A stretch of DNA of 15,692 nt from Euryarchaeota archaeon UBA623 (GCA_002505325.1 DAUV01000104.1:8060-23751); one strand, 5' to 3'; counted from the first letter of the stretch, positions 6,136 through 14,111 are shown. The notes: generated by a model not told the origin, from the letters alone. Numbers and translations: made by a program.

Positions 6136-8190
6136 ATGTCGAGAGGGTCCGAGCACACGCAGGACGTAACTGAGATTGAAGAGGACGCTCTGGAATCATG
6201 GGAGGATGGTCCGGCTTTCGGCGTCTCCGAGGACAAGGATCCGGTATGTGAAGACCCTGTGGAGGATTGGATTAAAGGGATCGATATCACATCGACGGCT
6301 GATGTGCCGATTCCGGAGAAGTTGGTAGATCAGGTGATTGGCCAAGAGGCTGCTTCGATAGTGGTCAGGAAGGCCGCCCAACAGAGGCGACACGTAATCA
6401 TGGTCGGTGAGCCTGGGACGGGCAAGTCGATGCTCGCCCGCTCTATGACTGAATTCCTGCCTAGGGAGCAACTCGAGGACATCCTTGTGTTCCGAAATCA
6501 CGAGGACGAGAATGAACCCAAGGTGAGGACCGTACCTGCTGGACGAGGCTCACGCATCATTTCAGAAAGGAAGGCGCAAATTAGACTTCAGCGAGAAAGG
6601 ACCAACCGCACCCTGTTGTTCGTGGCCTTGGTAATCGGCGCTGCTCTACTGCTTGCAACCATCTCCAGCGGCGAGATACTGACATTCATCTTCGGCTCTT
6701 TTATCCTCGTCTTTGGATACTTCTTTCTCAGGACCCGTCTGACAGCGGGCGACGATGCTAACATTCCGAAACTGCTGATTAAGCACGAGCGCGAAGACGA
6801 GCCCCCATTCGTTGATGCCACCGGGACTCTAGCCGGAGCTCTTCTGGGCGATGTTCGCCACGACCCGTTCCAGTCGGGTGCCGACCTCGCCACTCCTGCT
6901 CACGAGAGGGTTGAACCTGGGGCCGTGCACAGGGCCAACAAGGGTGTTCTGTACATCGATGAGATTCGTATGCTCAGAATGGAAGAGCAACAGGCACTGC
7001 TGGTTGCCATGCAGGAGAAAGAACTCTCCATTAGTGGTCGATCTGAGCGCTCCTCGGGAGCCCTTACCAAGTCAGAACCAGTCCCAACTGATTTCATACT
7101 CATCGCCGCAGGAAACCTCGACAGCGTACAGAACATGCACCCTGCTCTACGCAGTCGTATCCGAGGATACGGCTACGAAGTCTACGTCAACACCGATATG
7201 CGTGACACCGAGCGCAACCGTCGTCGTTTGATTCGATTCATCGCTCAGGAGGTCCGTAATGAGCTCAAGAAAGGCTCCGGCAGGCCGATACCTCACTTTG
7301 ACCGCAGCTCGATATCTCTAATTCTGAAAGAGGCGCAGAGACGCAGCGGCCGACGTGGCAAACTGTCACTACGTCTGAGAGAACTCGGTGGACTTGTGCG
7401 CATCGCTGGTGATTTAGCCGCTGAAGAGGGAGTAGAGATGACCTGTGCCGAGCACGTCACCAGAGCGAGGATGATTGCCAAGCCTCTAGAGCAGCAGGTG
7501 GCCGATCGCTACCTAGACCGCCAAGCAGAGTATGCCATGCTAGTCAACCGCGGCAATCGCGTAGGGCGGGTCAACGGCCTCGCTGTTCTAGGGGCTGACA
7601 GTGGCCTCTCTGACTACTCTGGGGTCGTACTGCCTGTCGAGGCCATGGTTACACCAGCTCAGGGAATGTCGGGACGAGTCATCGCTACTGGCGGCCTCTC
7701 AGACCTCGCTAACGAGAGCGTGACTAACATCAGCGCAGTCGTGAAGAAACTCACTGGCAAGGACATCAAGGACTTCGATCTCCACGTCCAGTTTCCAGGG
7801 ACTCACAATGTCGATGGAGACAGTGCATCAATCACAATGGCCACCGCTATAATCAGTGCTTTTGAGGGCGTGCCGATTGAGCAGAACCTAGCTATGACAG
7901 GTTCACTTTCTGTTAGGGGAGAGATTCTACCTGTGGGTGGCGTCACAGCGAAGATCGAGGCTGCCGCTAAATCCGGTATTCAGAAAGTAATCATTCCCCG
8001 CTCCAACCTGCAGGACGTTCTGATGGATGAGAAGTGGGAGAAGGAGGTCGAGGTACTGCCCGTGGATTCTCTGGACGAGGTTCTCGAGCACGCACTCGTT
8101 GGGGCCGAAGAGAAGGTCAGTTTGGTCGAGCGTCTCTCCAAGGTCATAGACACCATCTCGAAGGGTACCGACACTCAACCATCGGCTTGA
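6136..8190 (+). CDS. lonB: Membrane-anchored archaeal Lon protease (LonB)
   Basis: ATP-dependent protease of the archaeal LonB type, which degrades misfolded and regulatory proteins at the inner face of the membrane. The 684-residue product has an acidic N-terminal extension (about 1-55), then the AAA+ module with Walker A GEPGTGKS (91-98). Two hydrophobic helices (about 159-177 and 181-199), inserted inside the ATPase domain, are the hallmark of LonB. Walker B LYIDEI (272-277) and sensor-1 Asn327 follow. The C-terminal protease domain contains the nucleophile Ser563 in DGDSASI and the dyad partner Lys606 in GGVTAKIEAA, 43 residues apart as in other Lon proteases. The frame is open back to 6001, but that would overlap the preceding gene. 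ATG 6136 lies behind GGGGGAG and downstream of a TATA box. The Walker B neighbourhood reads DEIRML where many relatives have DEINTL or DEINSL. The family call is very secure. Confidence 0.95.
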   Translation: MSRGSEHTQDVTEIEEDALESWEDGPAFGVSEDKDPVCEDPVEDWIKGIDITSTADVPIPEKLVDQVIGQEAASIVVRKAAQQRRHVIMVGEPGTGKSMLARSMTEFLPREQLEDILVFRNHEDENEPKVRTVPAGRGSRIISERKAQIRLQRERTNRTLLFVALVIGAALLLATISSGEILTFIFGSFILVFGYFFLRTRLTAGDDANIPKLLIKHEREDEPPFVDATGTLAGALLGDVRHDPFQSGADLATPAHERVEPGAVHRANKGVLYIDEIRMLRMEEQQALLVAMQEKELSISGRSERSSGALTKSEPVPTDFILIAAGNLDSVQNMHPALRSRIRGYGYEVYVNTDMRDTERNRRRLIRFIAQEVRNELKKGSGRPIPHFDRSSISLILKEAQRRSGRRGKLSLRLRELGGLVRIAGDLAAEEGVEMTCAEHVTRARMIAKPLEQQVADRYLDRQAEYAMLVNRGNRVGRVNGLAVLGADSGLSDYSGVVLPVEAMVTPAQGMSGRVIATGGLSDLANESVTNISAVVKKLTGKDIKDFDLHVQFPGTHNVDGDSASITMATAIISAFEGVPIEQNLAMTGSLSVRGEILPVGGVTAKIEAAAKSGIQKVIIPRSNLQDVLMDEKWEKEVEVLPVDSLDEVLEHALVGAEEKVSLVERLSKVIDTISKGTDTQPSA

Positions 8191-8227
8191 GCAACTGCTC
8201 GTCATAATGCTTCAAGTTCTGTATCAT

Positions 8228-8242
8228 CCCCGCAGAGCGGGG
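8228..8242 (+). repeat. GC-rich inverted repeat abutting the MFS start codon
   Basis: CCCCGC-AGA-GCGGGG is a perfect 6-bp inverted repeat with a 3-nt loop. It ends at the base just before the ATG at 8243. In RNA it would form a stable hairpin touching the start codon. A TATA-like ATAAT lies at 8204-8208. If translation instead began at the upstream ATG at 8207, the repeat would lie within the coding region. Confidence 0.45.
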
Positions 8243-9583
8243 ATGTCCGTGTCTGAGCAGCAGAAATCCCCTATGGGCATACTGTTCCTCGTTGTCCTAG
8301 TCGACATGATCGGCTTCACCATAGTAATCCCGTTCCTTACCTATTTCGTTCAGGATCTCGCTGCCGCGGAAGGTATCGTGGATGTTGGTAGCCGAGACCT
8401 CTGGGTGGGGATCGTCATCGCCACCTATTCTCTAGCCCAGTTCATCTTCACTCCCGTACTGGGTTCTCTCAGTGACAGGATGGGGCGCAGACCTATCCTG
8501 ATGTTCGGACTGTTATCAAACACAGTCTTCTTCACCGTGTTCGGTCTTTCTGGAAGTCTGGCTATGGCGCTCGTAGCACGCTTCCTAGCAGGCGCCGGTA
8601 ACGGCAACATCGCCGTTGCCCGAGCCTACATTGGTGACATCAGCGAGCCCGAGATGATAGCTCGCAGAATGGGTATGATAGGGGCTGCCTTCGGACTAGG
8701 TTTCATGATCGGCCCGTTCATCGGAGGGATTCTTTCCGATCCGGCTAGCAGCATCGGAGCGCCGTTCGATGGACAGCTCTGGATAGAACACCCCTATTTG
8801 CTCCCGTGCTTGTTCTCCAGTGCTCTTTCACTGGTCTCACTGGTTCTCGCTGTTACGAGACTCCCCGAAACCCTGCCACCCGACTCCCGAACCCCCTCTG
8901 ATGGTTCGCTGTTCAGCGGAATGGGAGGGATGATGACTAACATCGTCAAGGTCATGAAGTTCCCAACAGTATCCACATTGGTTTCTATCAACTTTCTTTT
9001 CCTGATGGGATTCAGTATGATGCACGGAACATTCATCCTGTACACATCGATGACTCCTGTTGATGGCGGCCTTGGCTGGAGTGAACTTGACAACGGCTGG
9101 ATATTCGCCTTCATTGGACTACTGGGTGTTATTATCCAAGGAGGACTCATTGGTCCGCTGACTGACAGGTTCAGCATGCCCCGTCTGATGATTACAGGAA
9201 CACTACTGTGCGGTGTCGGGATAGCCAGTATTCCGTATGTCCAGAATGATGTAAGTTGGTTGATTTTCGCATCATCTGCTGGCCTAGCTATAGGCAACGG
9301 ACTATTCTCGCCGACCCAGTCCTCGCTGCTGACTTTCGAGACTAGGTCACGGGGTTATGAACTCGGAATGGTGATGGGGGCACAGGAAGGTTTTGGCGCC
9401 CTAGCGCGTATCATTGGCCCGCTGTTTGCCGCCTACTTGTGGTCTCTTACGGTTCAGGGAACAGGCCTATGGACCTACCACACCTGCTTCAGAGTAGCAG
9501 GAATCATATTCGTCCTAGCCATACTGCTTCAACTCCGATTGAGATTGAATGACGAGTCTGTGAATGAGTCTAGAATGGTGTAG
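8243..9583 (+). CDS. Major facilitator superfamily transporter, DHA1 (drug:H+ antiporter / TetA-like) type
   Basis: An integral membrane transporter of 446 residues with about twelve hydrophobic segments in two halves. MFS motif A is present as GSLSDRMGRRPI (74-85), and motif B-like RFLAGAGNGNIAVARAYIGD is in helix 4. The antiporter signature motif C is seen in helix 5 as GLGFMIGPFIGG (151-162), and RLPETLP (206-212) closes the first half as in TetA and MdtG relatives. Asp21 in helix 1 is a candidate proton-coupling residue. These features favour proton-driven efflux of small organic compounds; the substrate cannot be told. The frame is open to an ATG at 8207, but the ATG at 8243 gives the usual short N-terminus before helix 1. 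It follows lonB by 52 bp and precedes the asparaginase-type gene by 7 bp, so at least the latter pair is probably cotranscribed. Confidence 0.86.
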   Translation: MSVSEQQKSPMGILFLVVLVDMIGFTIVIPFLTYFVQDLAAAEGIVDVGSRDLWVGIVIATYSLAQFIFTPVLGSLSDRMGRRPILMFGLLSNTVFFTVFGLSGSLAMALVARFLAGAGNGNIAVARAYIGDISEPEMIARRMGMIGAAFGLGFMIGPFIGGILSDPASSIGAPFDGQLWIEHPYLLPCLFSSALSLVSLVLAVTRLPETLPPDSRTPSDGSLFSGMGGMMTNIVKVMKFPTVSTLVSINFLFLMGFSMMHGTFILYTSMTPVDGGLGWSELDNGWIFAFIGLLGVIIQGGLIGPLTDRFSMPRLMITGTLLCGVGIASIPYVQNDVSWLIFASSAGLAIGNGLFSPTQSSLLTFETRSRGYELGMVMGAQEGFGALARIIGPLFAAYLWSLTVQGTGLWTYHTCFRVAGIIFVLAILLQLRLRLNDESVNESRMV

Positions 9584-9590
9584 TGATAGT

Positions 9591-10385
9591 ATGGCAGTCC
9601 CAGCAGCAGTTGCTCATGGCGGCGCAGGCCCAGGACCTCCTAGGCAGAGAAATGTAGAGACTGCAATCGCCCGGGCGGCAAACATCCTTGAAGCCGGCGG
9701 CTCCGCTGTTGAGGCAGCAGTTGAAGCATGCGTAATACTGGAGGACGACCCCGTGTTCAACGCTGGTACCGGAGCTGTATACAGGACTGATGGTTCAGTT
9801 CTGTTGGACGCCTCGTTGCATACTTCGGACGGTCGCATGGGCTTCGTGATAGCTATGCGAGACACGCCCAACCCGATACGAGTCGCAGCCGACCTACTGG
9901 ACGAGGAGATTAACGGACTAGCCGGTGGCGGTGCAAGGGTCTGGGCAGATTCCAAAGGCCATCTCAAGGCAGCCGTCGAGGGCAGGCCTCCCCGTGTAGG
10001 GGCTGGAGACACCGTGGGCATCATCACTAGGGACTCTACAGGGGCTCTGGCTTGTGCTACCAGTACGGGAGGGACCAGCTACCGTCCAGCAGGCAGAGTG
10101 GGAGATGTACCTCTGCCAGGATCTGGATTCTGGGCCGACCACGATCTCGCAGTTGCTGCAACCGGAGTCGGTGAGGCTATTACCAGATCGCTGCTTAGTT
10201 ACAAAGTACATGACAAGATAATCTCGACTGAGTCGACTATAGAATCGGCGATGCAATGGGGTATCAATGAACTCATCGACGATGGCGTATCCGTCGGCCT
10301 AATCTCCCTTGCTTTGGAGGGCGAGGGGGCGGGCCACTCTAACACCGAAATGCCATGGGCAGCATGGATGGGTGAGTCACCCTAG
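9591..10385 (+). CDS. Isoaspartyl peptidase / plant-type L-asparaginase (Ntn hydrolase)
   Basis: Predicted threonine Ntn hydrolase that removes isoaspartyl residues from dipeptides and can hydrolyse L-asparagine. The 264-residue proenzyme would self-cleave before Thr141 in AGDTVGI to give alpha and beta subunits. Supporting motifs are AHGGAG (8-13), FNAGTGAV (56-63), LLDASLH (71-77), TSTGG (157-161), GRVGDVPLPGSGFWAD (168-183) and ATGVGE (190-195), all in family order. It is shorter than the E. coli enzyme (about 320 residues), mostly in the loop before the cleavage site and the C-terminus. Whether it is active cannot be judged from this alone. The ATG at 9591 was preferred over the one at 9564 because it avoids overlap and puts the first strand (VPAAVAHGG) at the N-terminus as in relatives. 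It lies 7 nt after the MFS stop, so cotranscription is likely. Confidence 0.9.
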   Translation: MAVPAAVAHGGAGPGPPRQRNVETAIARAANILEAGGSAVEAAVEACVILEDDPVFNAGTGAVYRTDGSVLLDASLHTSDGRMGFVIAMRDTPNPIRVAADLLDEEINGLAGGGARVWADSKGHLKAAVEGRPPRVGAGDTVGIITRDSTGALACATSTGGTSYRPAGRVGDVPLPGSGFWADHDLAVAATGVGEAITRSLLSYKVHDKIISTESTIESAMQWGINELIDDGVSVGLISLALEGEGAGHSNTEMPWAAWMGESP

Positions 10386-10444
10386 GGAAGTTCCGGGGAT
10401 GCGCTTAAGGACCCCCCTTAGGTGGCCGCGTCAGAGGGATATGC

Positions 10445-10720
10445 GTGACCGACATCGAAGAAAGGATAGAGCAGATTGCCCAAGTCCTCGGTCAACTCGA
10501 TGACACACAGGTGCCCCGCAACATCAGGGCATCTGCGAAGGACGCGGTTGAGAAGTGGTTGCTCAACAAAGACAAGGAGATGGACCTCAGGTTGGGCATG
10601 ACCGCCTCAATCCTAGATGATATCTTCAACGATGCTAACCTGCCAATCCACTATGGCCCCCTGTGCCTACAGATTCAGACAGTTCTAGAGACCCTTCTGA
10701 ACGAAGTTAAACGCTCCTGA
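10445..10720 (+). CDS. UPF0147 family protein (small helical archaeal protein)
   Basis: A 91-residue, mostly helical, soluble protein. The family is conserved across archaea, but I know of no established function. The signature is clear: LDDTQVPRNIR (18-28), a charged middle helix, then ILDDIFNDANLPIH (56-69) and a closing helix. These match the family's VPRNIR and DPNxPxH blocks. The start is GTG at 10445, behind GAGGGAT (10434-10440). An ATG at 10441 lies in a different frame and is not used. The 59-bp gap after the asparaginase-type gene contains a TATA-like CTTAAG (10404-10409), which could give this gene its own start site with a short leader. The class V PLP gene follows after 45 bp. 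Confidence 0.86.
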   Translation: MTDIEERIEQIAQVLGQLDDTQVPRNIRASAKDAVEKWLLNKDKEMDLRLGMTASILDDIFNDANLPIHYGPLCLQIQTVLETLLNEVKRS

Positions 10721-10765
10721 GCCTTGAAGTGCGTAACACCTGTCGCTTACCATCTAGGGGCTCGC

Positions 10766-11881
10766 ATGAAGAGTTGGACAAACCTCTCTTACGCCAATGT
10801 GGCGACTACCTCGCCTGCAGCACACAAGGCCTCCATGAAATGGTCCGATGCTCTTGCACGCGGTGGCGCGGCAGAATTCGGCGGAGAGGCAGAGAAGAAC
10901 GGAATGATGCCCCTTCGTAGAGCCACCGCGAGACTACTTTCCTGCGAGGTCGCAGATGTTTGTGTTGGCTCGAGCGCGACCGAACTTCTATGCTCTCTGG
11001 CATGGGCAGTTTCTCCTACAAGAGGTAGCAACATAGTATCCACCAGAACTGCTTTCCCATCCACGGTTTATCCTTGGAGCAGGGTGGCCGAGGAAAACGG
11101 TGCAGAAATTAGACTCGCAGATCACGACGAGGCACTCTATACCAATCCAGATGACATCTTGGATTTGATAGACGATGCCACTTCGGTGGTCACTTTGTCC
11201 CACGTCGAGTACTCCAATGGTCAGCGTTACGAAATCAGGAGGTTCGCAGATGCAGCGCATTCGGTGGGGGCGTTATTGGTAGTTGACGCGACCCAGTCAA
11301 TGGGAATGGTACCAATCAATGCCGCCTTGTCGGGGGCCGATGCCATAGTGTCTTCTGGGTACAAATGGCTTCGTGGCACCTACGGTGCCGCAGTCGCTTA
11401 TATTTCTCCAGAAATTAGAGGGGACCTGAATCCCGGTCTGTTGGGATTCCGAAGTCATGTTGACATTTGGGACCTCAGGGCTGACCGTATGGAGCTACCA
11501 GGGGATGCCAGCCGATTCGAGTACACCACAATCCACTTTGGCGCAGCGCTCGGGCTTGCCACTGCGGTGGAGGAAATTAACGAGATGGGGATTGAAGAGG
11601 TCTGGATGCATGATCTAGCACTTGCTGACTCGGTCATAGATGGTGCACAGCTCCTCGGCATCGAGGTTGTCTCACCGCTTTCAGATTCAGAGCGTAGCGC
11701 CATAGTCAGTTTGAGACTCCCGGAAGGAGTCAACAGCGAGGATATATCCCGCAGACTTCAGGACGAATACTCCATCTTAGTGACAAGTCGGGCTGGACTG
11801 CTCAGAGTATCTCCTCACATCGATAACTCACAGGCAGATGTTCAGTCTCTGTTTGAGGCACTCAAGCATTTACTATCATAG
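10766..11881 (+). CDS. Class V PLP-dependent aminotransferase-fold enzyme (SufS/EgtE-like fold, not a typical cysteine desulfurase)
   Basis: A fold-type I PLP enzyme of 371 residues. VGSSATELL (67-75) is the phosphate-binding turn region, SHVEYSNGQRYEI (145-157) the cofactor-side loop, VDATQSMG (173-180) carries the ring-nitrogen aspartate (Asp174), and SSGYKWLRGTYG (196-207) holds the Schiff-base Lys200. The C-terminal GLLRVSPHIDNS matches the LRxSPHxYN block of class V enzymes. SufS-type desulfurases carry a catalytic cysteine on the loop before that block; here the loop reads ILVTSRAGL with no cysteine, so sulfur transfer by a persulfide is unlikely. The reaction may be a transamination, lyase or racemase step. 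The start at ATG 10766, behind AGGGG, was chosen over an upstream TTG (10724) because SWTNLSYANVATTSP fits the family N-terminus. The end overlaps the convergent LysE-type gene by 6 bp. Confidence 0.82.
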   Translation: MKSWTNLSYANVATTSPAAHKASMKWSDALARGGAAEFGGEAEKNGMMPLRRATARLLSCEVADVCVGSSATELLCSLAWAVSPTRGSNIVSTRTAFPSTVYPWSRVAEENGAEIRLADHDEALYTNPDDILDLIDDATSVVTLSHVEYSNGQRYEIRRFADAAHSVGALLVVDATQSMGMVPINAALSGADAIVSSGYKWLRGTYGAAVAYISPEIRGDLNPGLLGFRSHVDIWDLRADRMELPGDASRFEYTTIHFGAALGLATAVEEINEMGIEEVWMHDLALADSVIDGAQLLGIEVVSPLSDSERSAIVSLRLPEGVNSEDISRRLQDEYSILVTSRAGLLRVSPHIDNSQADVQSLFEALKHLLS

Positions 11882-12496
11882 GTGCGGCAACAGAATCGCC
11901 CCTGCAATCACGAACATTATGCAAGCAATTCCAAGATCTATGAATCTCCAAGATTCCGGCTTGTTCAGAACTCCGGAGAGGCCCCTAGCGCCGTATCCGA
12001 GAGAGAAGAAGAACACGAACGAAGCTGTAGCAGCGCCGATTCCGAACGCCAGACGATCATCACCGAGGTATCTACTCGATGCACCCCCGATTAGAAGAAA
12101 CGTATCGACGTAGACGTGTGGGTTAAGGAAGGTAAACGCAAGAGCCGCCCCTATAGTGGGCCCTAGTTCGCTTTCTCCTTCACCTTCTGTGGACATTCCA
12201 ACCGGATTCATAGCAGATCTGATTCGCAACAGGCCGTATCCAGTTAGGAACACAGCCGCAGCAATAGCAATCCAGAACTCTGCTCCCTCGATGCCTGATA
12301 GCACTGAACCCATTCCGAGCACTCCCGCTGCTATCAGACTGGCATCGGCAAGGGAACAGACCAAGCATACTGCGAACACGTGCGAGCGCAGCAAGCCTTG
12401 CCTGAGGACGAACACGTTTTGTGGGCCTAGAGCAAGTATGAGTCCTATACTCAGAGCGAAGCCCTCGAGTCCCGCAGACCCGACACTCATGCTCAT
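11876..12496 (-). CDS. LysE/ArgO family amino-acid exporter
   Basis: A membrane exporter of the LysE superfamily, whose characterised members expel basic amino acids such as lysine and arginine. The 206-residue product has about six hydrophobic segments. It has the family landmarks LALGPQNVFVLRQG (21-34), SLADASLIAAGVLGMG (48-63), FLNPHVYVDTFLLIG (123-137), FGIGAATASFVFFFSLGYGAR (from 151) and a closing helix after WRFIDLG. It matches ArgO/LysE more closely than the RhtB branch because of the NPHxYxDT motif. The ATG at 12494-12496 overlaps the stop of eL40 as ATGA, so translational coupling is likely; a second ATG six bases further in is possible. The frame open to 12544 would overlap eL40 and is rejected. 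Exported substrate inferred from family only. Confidence 0.88.
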   Translation of the reverse strand: MSMSVGSAGLEGFALSIGLILALGPQNVFVLRQGLLRSHVFAVCLVCSLADASLIAAGVLGMGSVLSGIEGAEFWIAIAAAVFLTGYGLLRIRSAMNPVGMSTEGEGESELGPTIGAALAFTFLNPHVYVDTFLLIGGASSRYLGDDRLAFGIGAATASFVFFFSLGYGARGLSGVLNKPESWRFIDLGIACIMFVIAGAILLPHL

Positions 12497-12648
12497 GTCT
12501 TCCTGCGCTCGGCAGCCTTCATTCGCAGACCCGTGTATCCGCACTTACGGCATACTCTCGGCTTTCGTCCCCTGTGGGTCGCAGAGCAACGCATACATAT
12601 CCACTTTTTGAGTAGACGAGCCTCTGCCTCGGGGTGCCTCTGAGCCAT
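12493..12648 (-). CDS. rpl40e: Large-subunit ribosomal protein eL40 (L40e)
   Basis: A zinc-binding protein of the archaeal/eukaryotic large ribosomal subunit, 51 residues here as is usual in archaea. It starts with the family signature PEAEARLLKKWIC. It has two CxxC pairs, Cys18/Cys21 and Cys33/Cys36, followed by GYTGLR and a basic tail, exactly the zinc-ribbon layout expected. The ATG at 12646-12648 was chosen because MAQRHPEAEAR matches archaeal N-termini; an extension to 12690 adds residues not seen in the family. A TATA-like stretch in TTATGA (reverse strand, about 12673-12678) lies about 28 nt upstream, suggesting leaderless transcription. First gene of a two-gene unit with the LysE-type exporter, through an ATGA overlap. 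Confidence 0.93.
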   Translation of the reverse strand: MAQRHPEAEARLLKKWICMRCSATHRGRKPRVCRKCGYTGLRMKAAERRKT

Positions 12649-12703
12649 GCAGTCCGGCCGACCTGACAACCCTTCATAATCGCTTCCCACCGAAAAATCT
12701 CTA

Positions 12704-12712
12704 GGATATACG
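12704..12712. promoter_or_regulatory. TATA-like element in the eL40-purA divergent region
   Basis: GGATATACG lies in the 116-bp region between the divergent eL40 and purA starts. It is TATA-like on both strands (TATAC on plus, TATATCC on minus). On the plus strand it would place a start near 12734, with about 30 nt of leader including GAGG (12756-12759) ahead of the purA GTG. On the minus strand it would give eL40 a leader of about 35 nt. Which direction it serves is not decided by sequence. Confidence 0.45.
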
Positions 12713-12764
12713 ATTCGCTTCTCGCCAAAGCATTCATCCGCAGTTCATACTGCCCGAGGCTACG

Positions 12765-14111
12765 GTGCCTGCTAGCGTCGTACTTGGAGCCCAGTGGGGT
12801 GATGAGGGTAAAGGCAAGGCCATAGATCAACTAGCCAACCATTCGACGTGGACCGTCCGTTTCCAAGGGGGCAACAATGCTGGCCACACAATCGTACTTG
12901 GCGACACCACTCTCAAACTCCATCAGATACCCTCGGGAGTCTCTTACGAACACTGCAATCTCGTCCTTGGTGATGGCATGGTCATCGATCCTTGGGTCCT
13001 CGAAGAAGAACTCGACAAGTGGCACGATCTAACCGGCGAAAGACCTGAGGGCAAGCGATTGTTCATCAGTGAGCGGGCCTCAATCATCCTCCCCTTCCAC
13101 AGACTGTATGACAGCGCAGACCGTGTCGTTGGCACGACCGGTCGTGGCATCGGACCGACTTATCGGGATCGCATAGAGAGAGTAGGTATCAGATTCGCCG
13201 ACCTCGCTAATTTGGTTGCCGATGAAGAGGCGATCCAAACTCAAGCAGAACGGATGAGTAAGCAACTTGAGACCGTAGGGGTGAGTGATGGTATTGAGGC
13301 TGATGCCCTGCAGTCGGATCTCAAATGGATATTTGAGCGCTATTCGGATGCAATCAGACCAACCGGACTGATGGTTGACATGGCTCTGAAGAATGAGGAG
13401 AGGGTACTACTGGAGGGAGCCCAAGGGGCTATGCTTGACATAGACCAGGGCACTTACCCCTTCGTTACCTCGTCGGTGACCAGTAGGGCCAACGCCACTC
13501 ACGGTGCTGGAATCCACCCTGGGCACGTAGACCAGTGTTTCGGGATCACCAAGGCCTACACGACGAGAGTTGGCAATGGCCCGTTCCCCTCCGAACTCTC
13601 TCTAGAAGGGGGTCCCGGAATGCACATGGCGCAGGTGGGCAATGAGTACGGAACCACCACGGGCCGACCGAGACGTACCGGATGGCTGGACATGGTGGCA
13701 CTACGTGAGAGCAATCGCATCAATGGCTACACTGGCTTGGTAGTCACCAAGTTGGATGTACTCGGGGGGCTTGACGAACTGAAGATATGCATTGGCTACG
13801 AGATGGATGGAAGGACACTCCATGTCATGCCGACCACCAGCGAGGACCTTGCGAGATGCACTCCGATTTACGAGACTCATCCAGGGTTCCCAGCGATTTC
13901 TATGGAAGAGTGGTTAGCTATGGCTGACGCTTCTAGGTCAGAGGACAGTGGATTCGACTCCTTCCCAGAAGTCATCAAGAAGTATATCGCTCGTATCGAA
14001 CACCTAGCAGGAGTCCCCATCGTCAGTGTTGGTGTCGGCCCCGACCGTCGTGCATCAGTTGCAAGCAGAGGAGGTCCGTTCGACTTCCCTGCGGATGAGG
14101 CAACCTTCTAA
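12765..14111 (+). CDS. purA: Adenylosuccinate synthetase
   Basis: Joins IMP and aspartate using GTP to give adenylosuccinate, the first committed step from IMP to AMP. The 448-residue product has the signature QWGDEGKGK (10-18) with Asp13, and GGNNAGHT (35-42) with His41; both catalytic residues fall at the same numbers as in E. coli PurA. Further motifs are GTTGRGIGPTY (IMP-binding region), LLEGAQGAMLDIDQGTYPFVTSS (P-loop-proximal region), GTTTGRPRRTGWLD (GTP-side loop), VTKLDVL (base recognition) and VGVGPDR near the C-terminus. This is the full-length form; some archaeal enzymes are about 100 residues shorter. The start is GTG at 12765, behind GAGG; it gives the exact N-terminus seen in relatives. 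It is followed after 24 bp by the four-cysteine protein gene. Confidence 0.95.
   Translation: MPASVVLGAQWGDEGKGKAIDQLANHSTWTVRFQGGNNAGHTIVLGDTTLKLHQIPSGVSYEHCNLVLGDGMVIDPWVLEEELDKWHDLTGERPEGKRLFISERASIILPFHRLYDSADRVVGTTGRGIGPTYRDRIERVGIRFADLANLVADEEAIQTQAERMSKQLETVGVSDGIEADALQSDLKWIFERYSDAIRPTGLMVDMALKNEERVLLEGAQGAMLDIDQGTYPFVTSSVTSRANATHGAGIHPGHVDQCFGITKAYTTRVGNGPFPSELSLEGGPGMHMAQVGNEYGTTTGRPRRTGWLDMVALRESNRINGYTGLVVTKLDVLGGLDELKICIGYEMDGRTLHVMPTTSEDLARCTPIYETHPGFPAISMEEWLAMADASRSEDSGFDSFPEVIKKYIARIEHLAGVPIVSVGVGPDRRASVASRGGPFDFPADEATF

Noticed and set aside
8794..9297. 167-residue minus-strand open frame inside the MFS gene
   Set aside because: Antisense of a clear transporter; composition is that of a reversed membrane-protein frame.
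10441..10503. ATG at 10441 as the start of the UPF0147 gene
   Set aside because: It is in another frame and yields an arginine-rich nonsense translation; GTG 10445 gives the family N-terminus.
12156..12611. 151-residue plus-strand open frame over lysE and eL40
   Set aside because: Both minus-strand genes are secure by motif, and this translation shows no domain.
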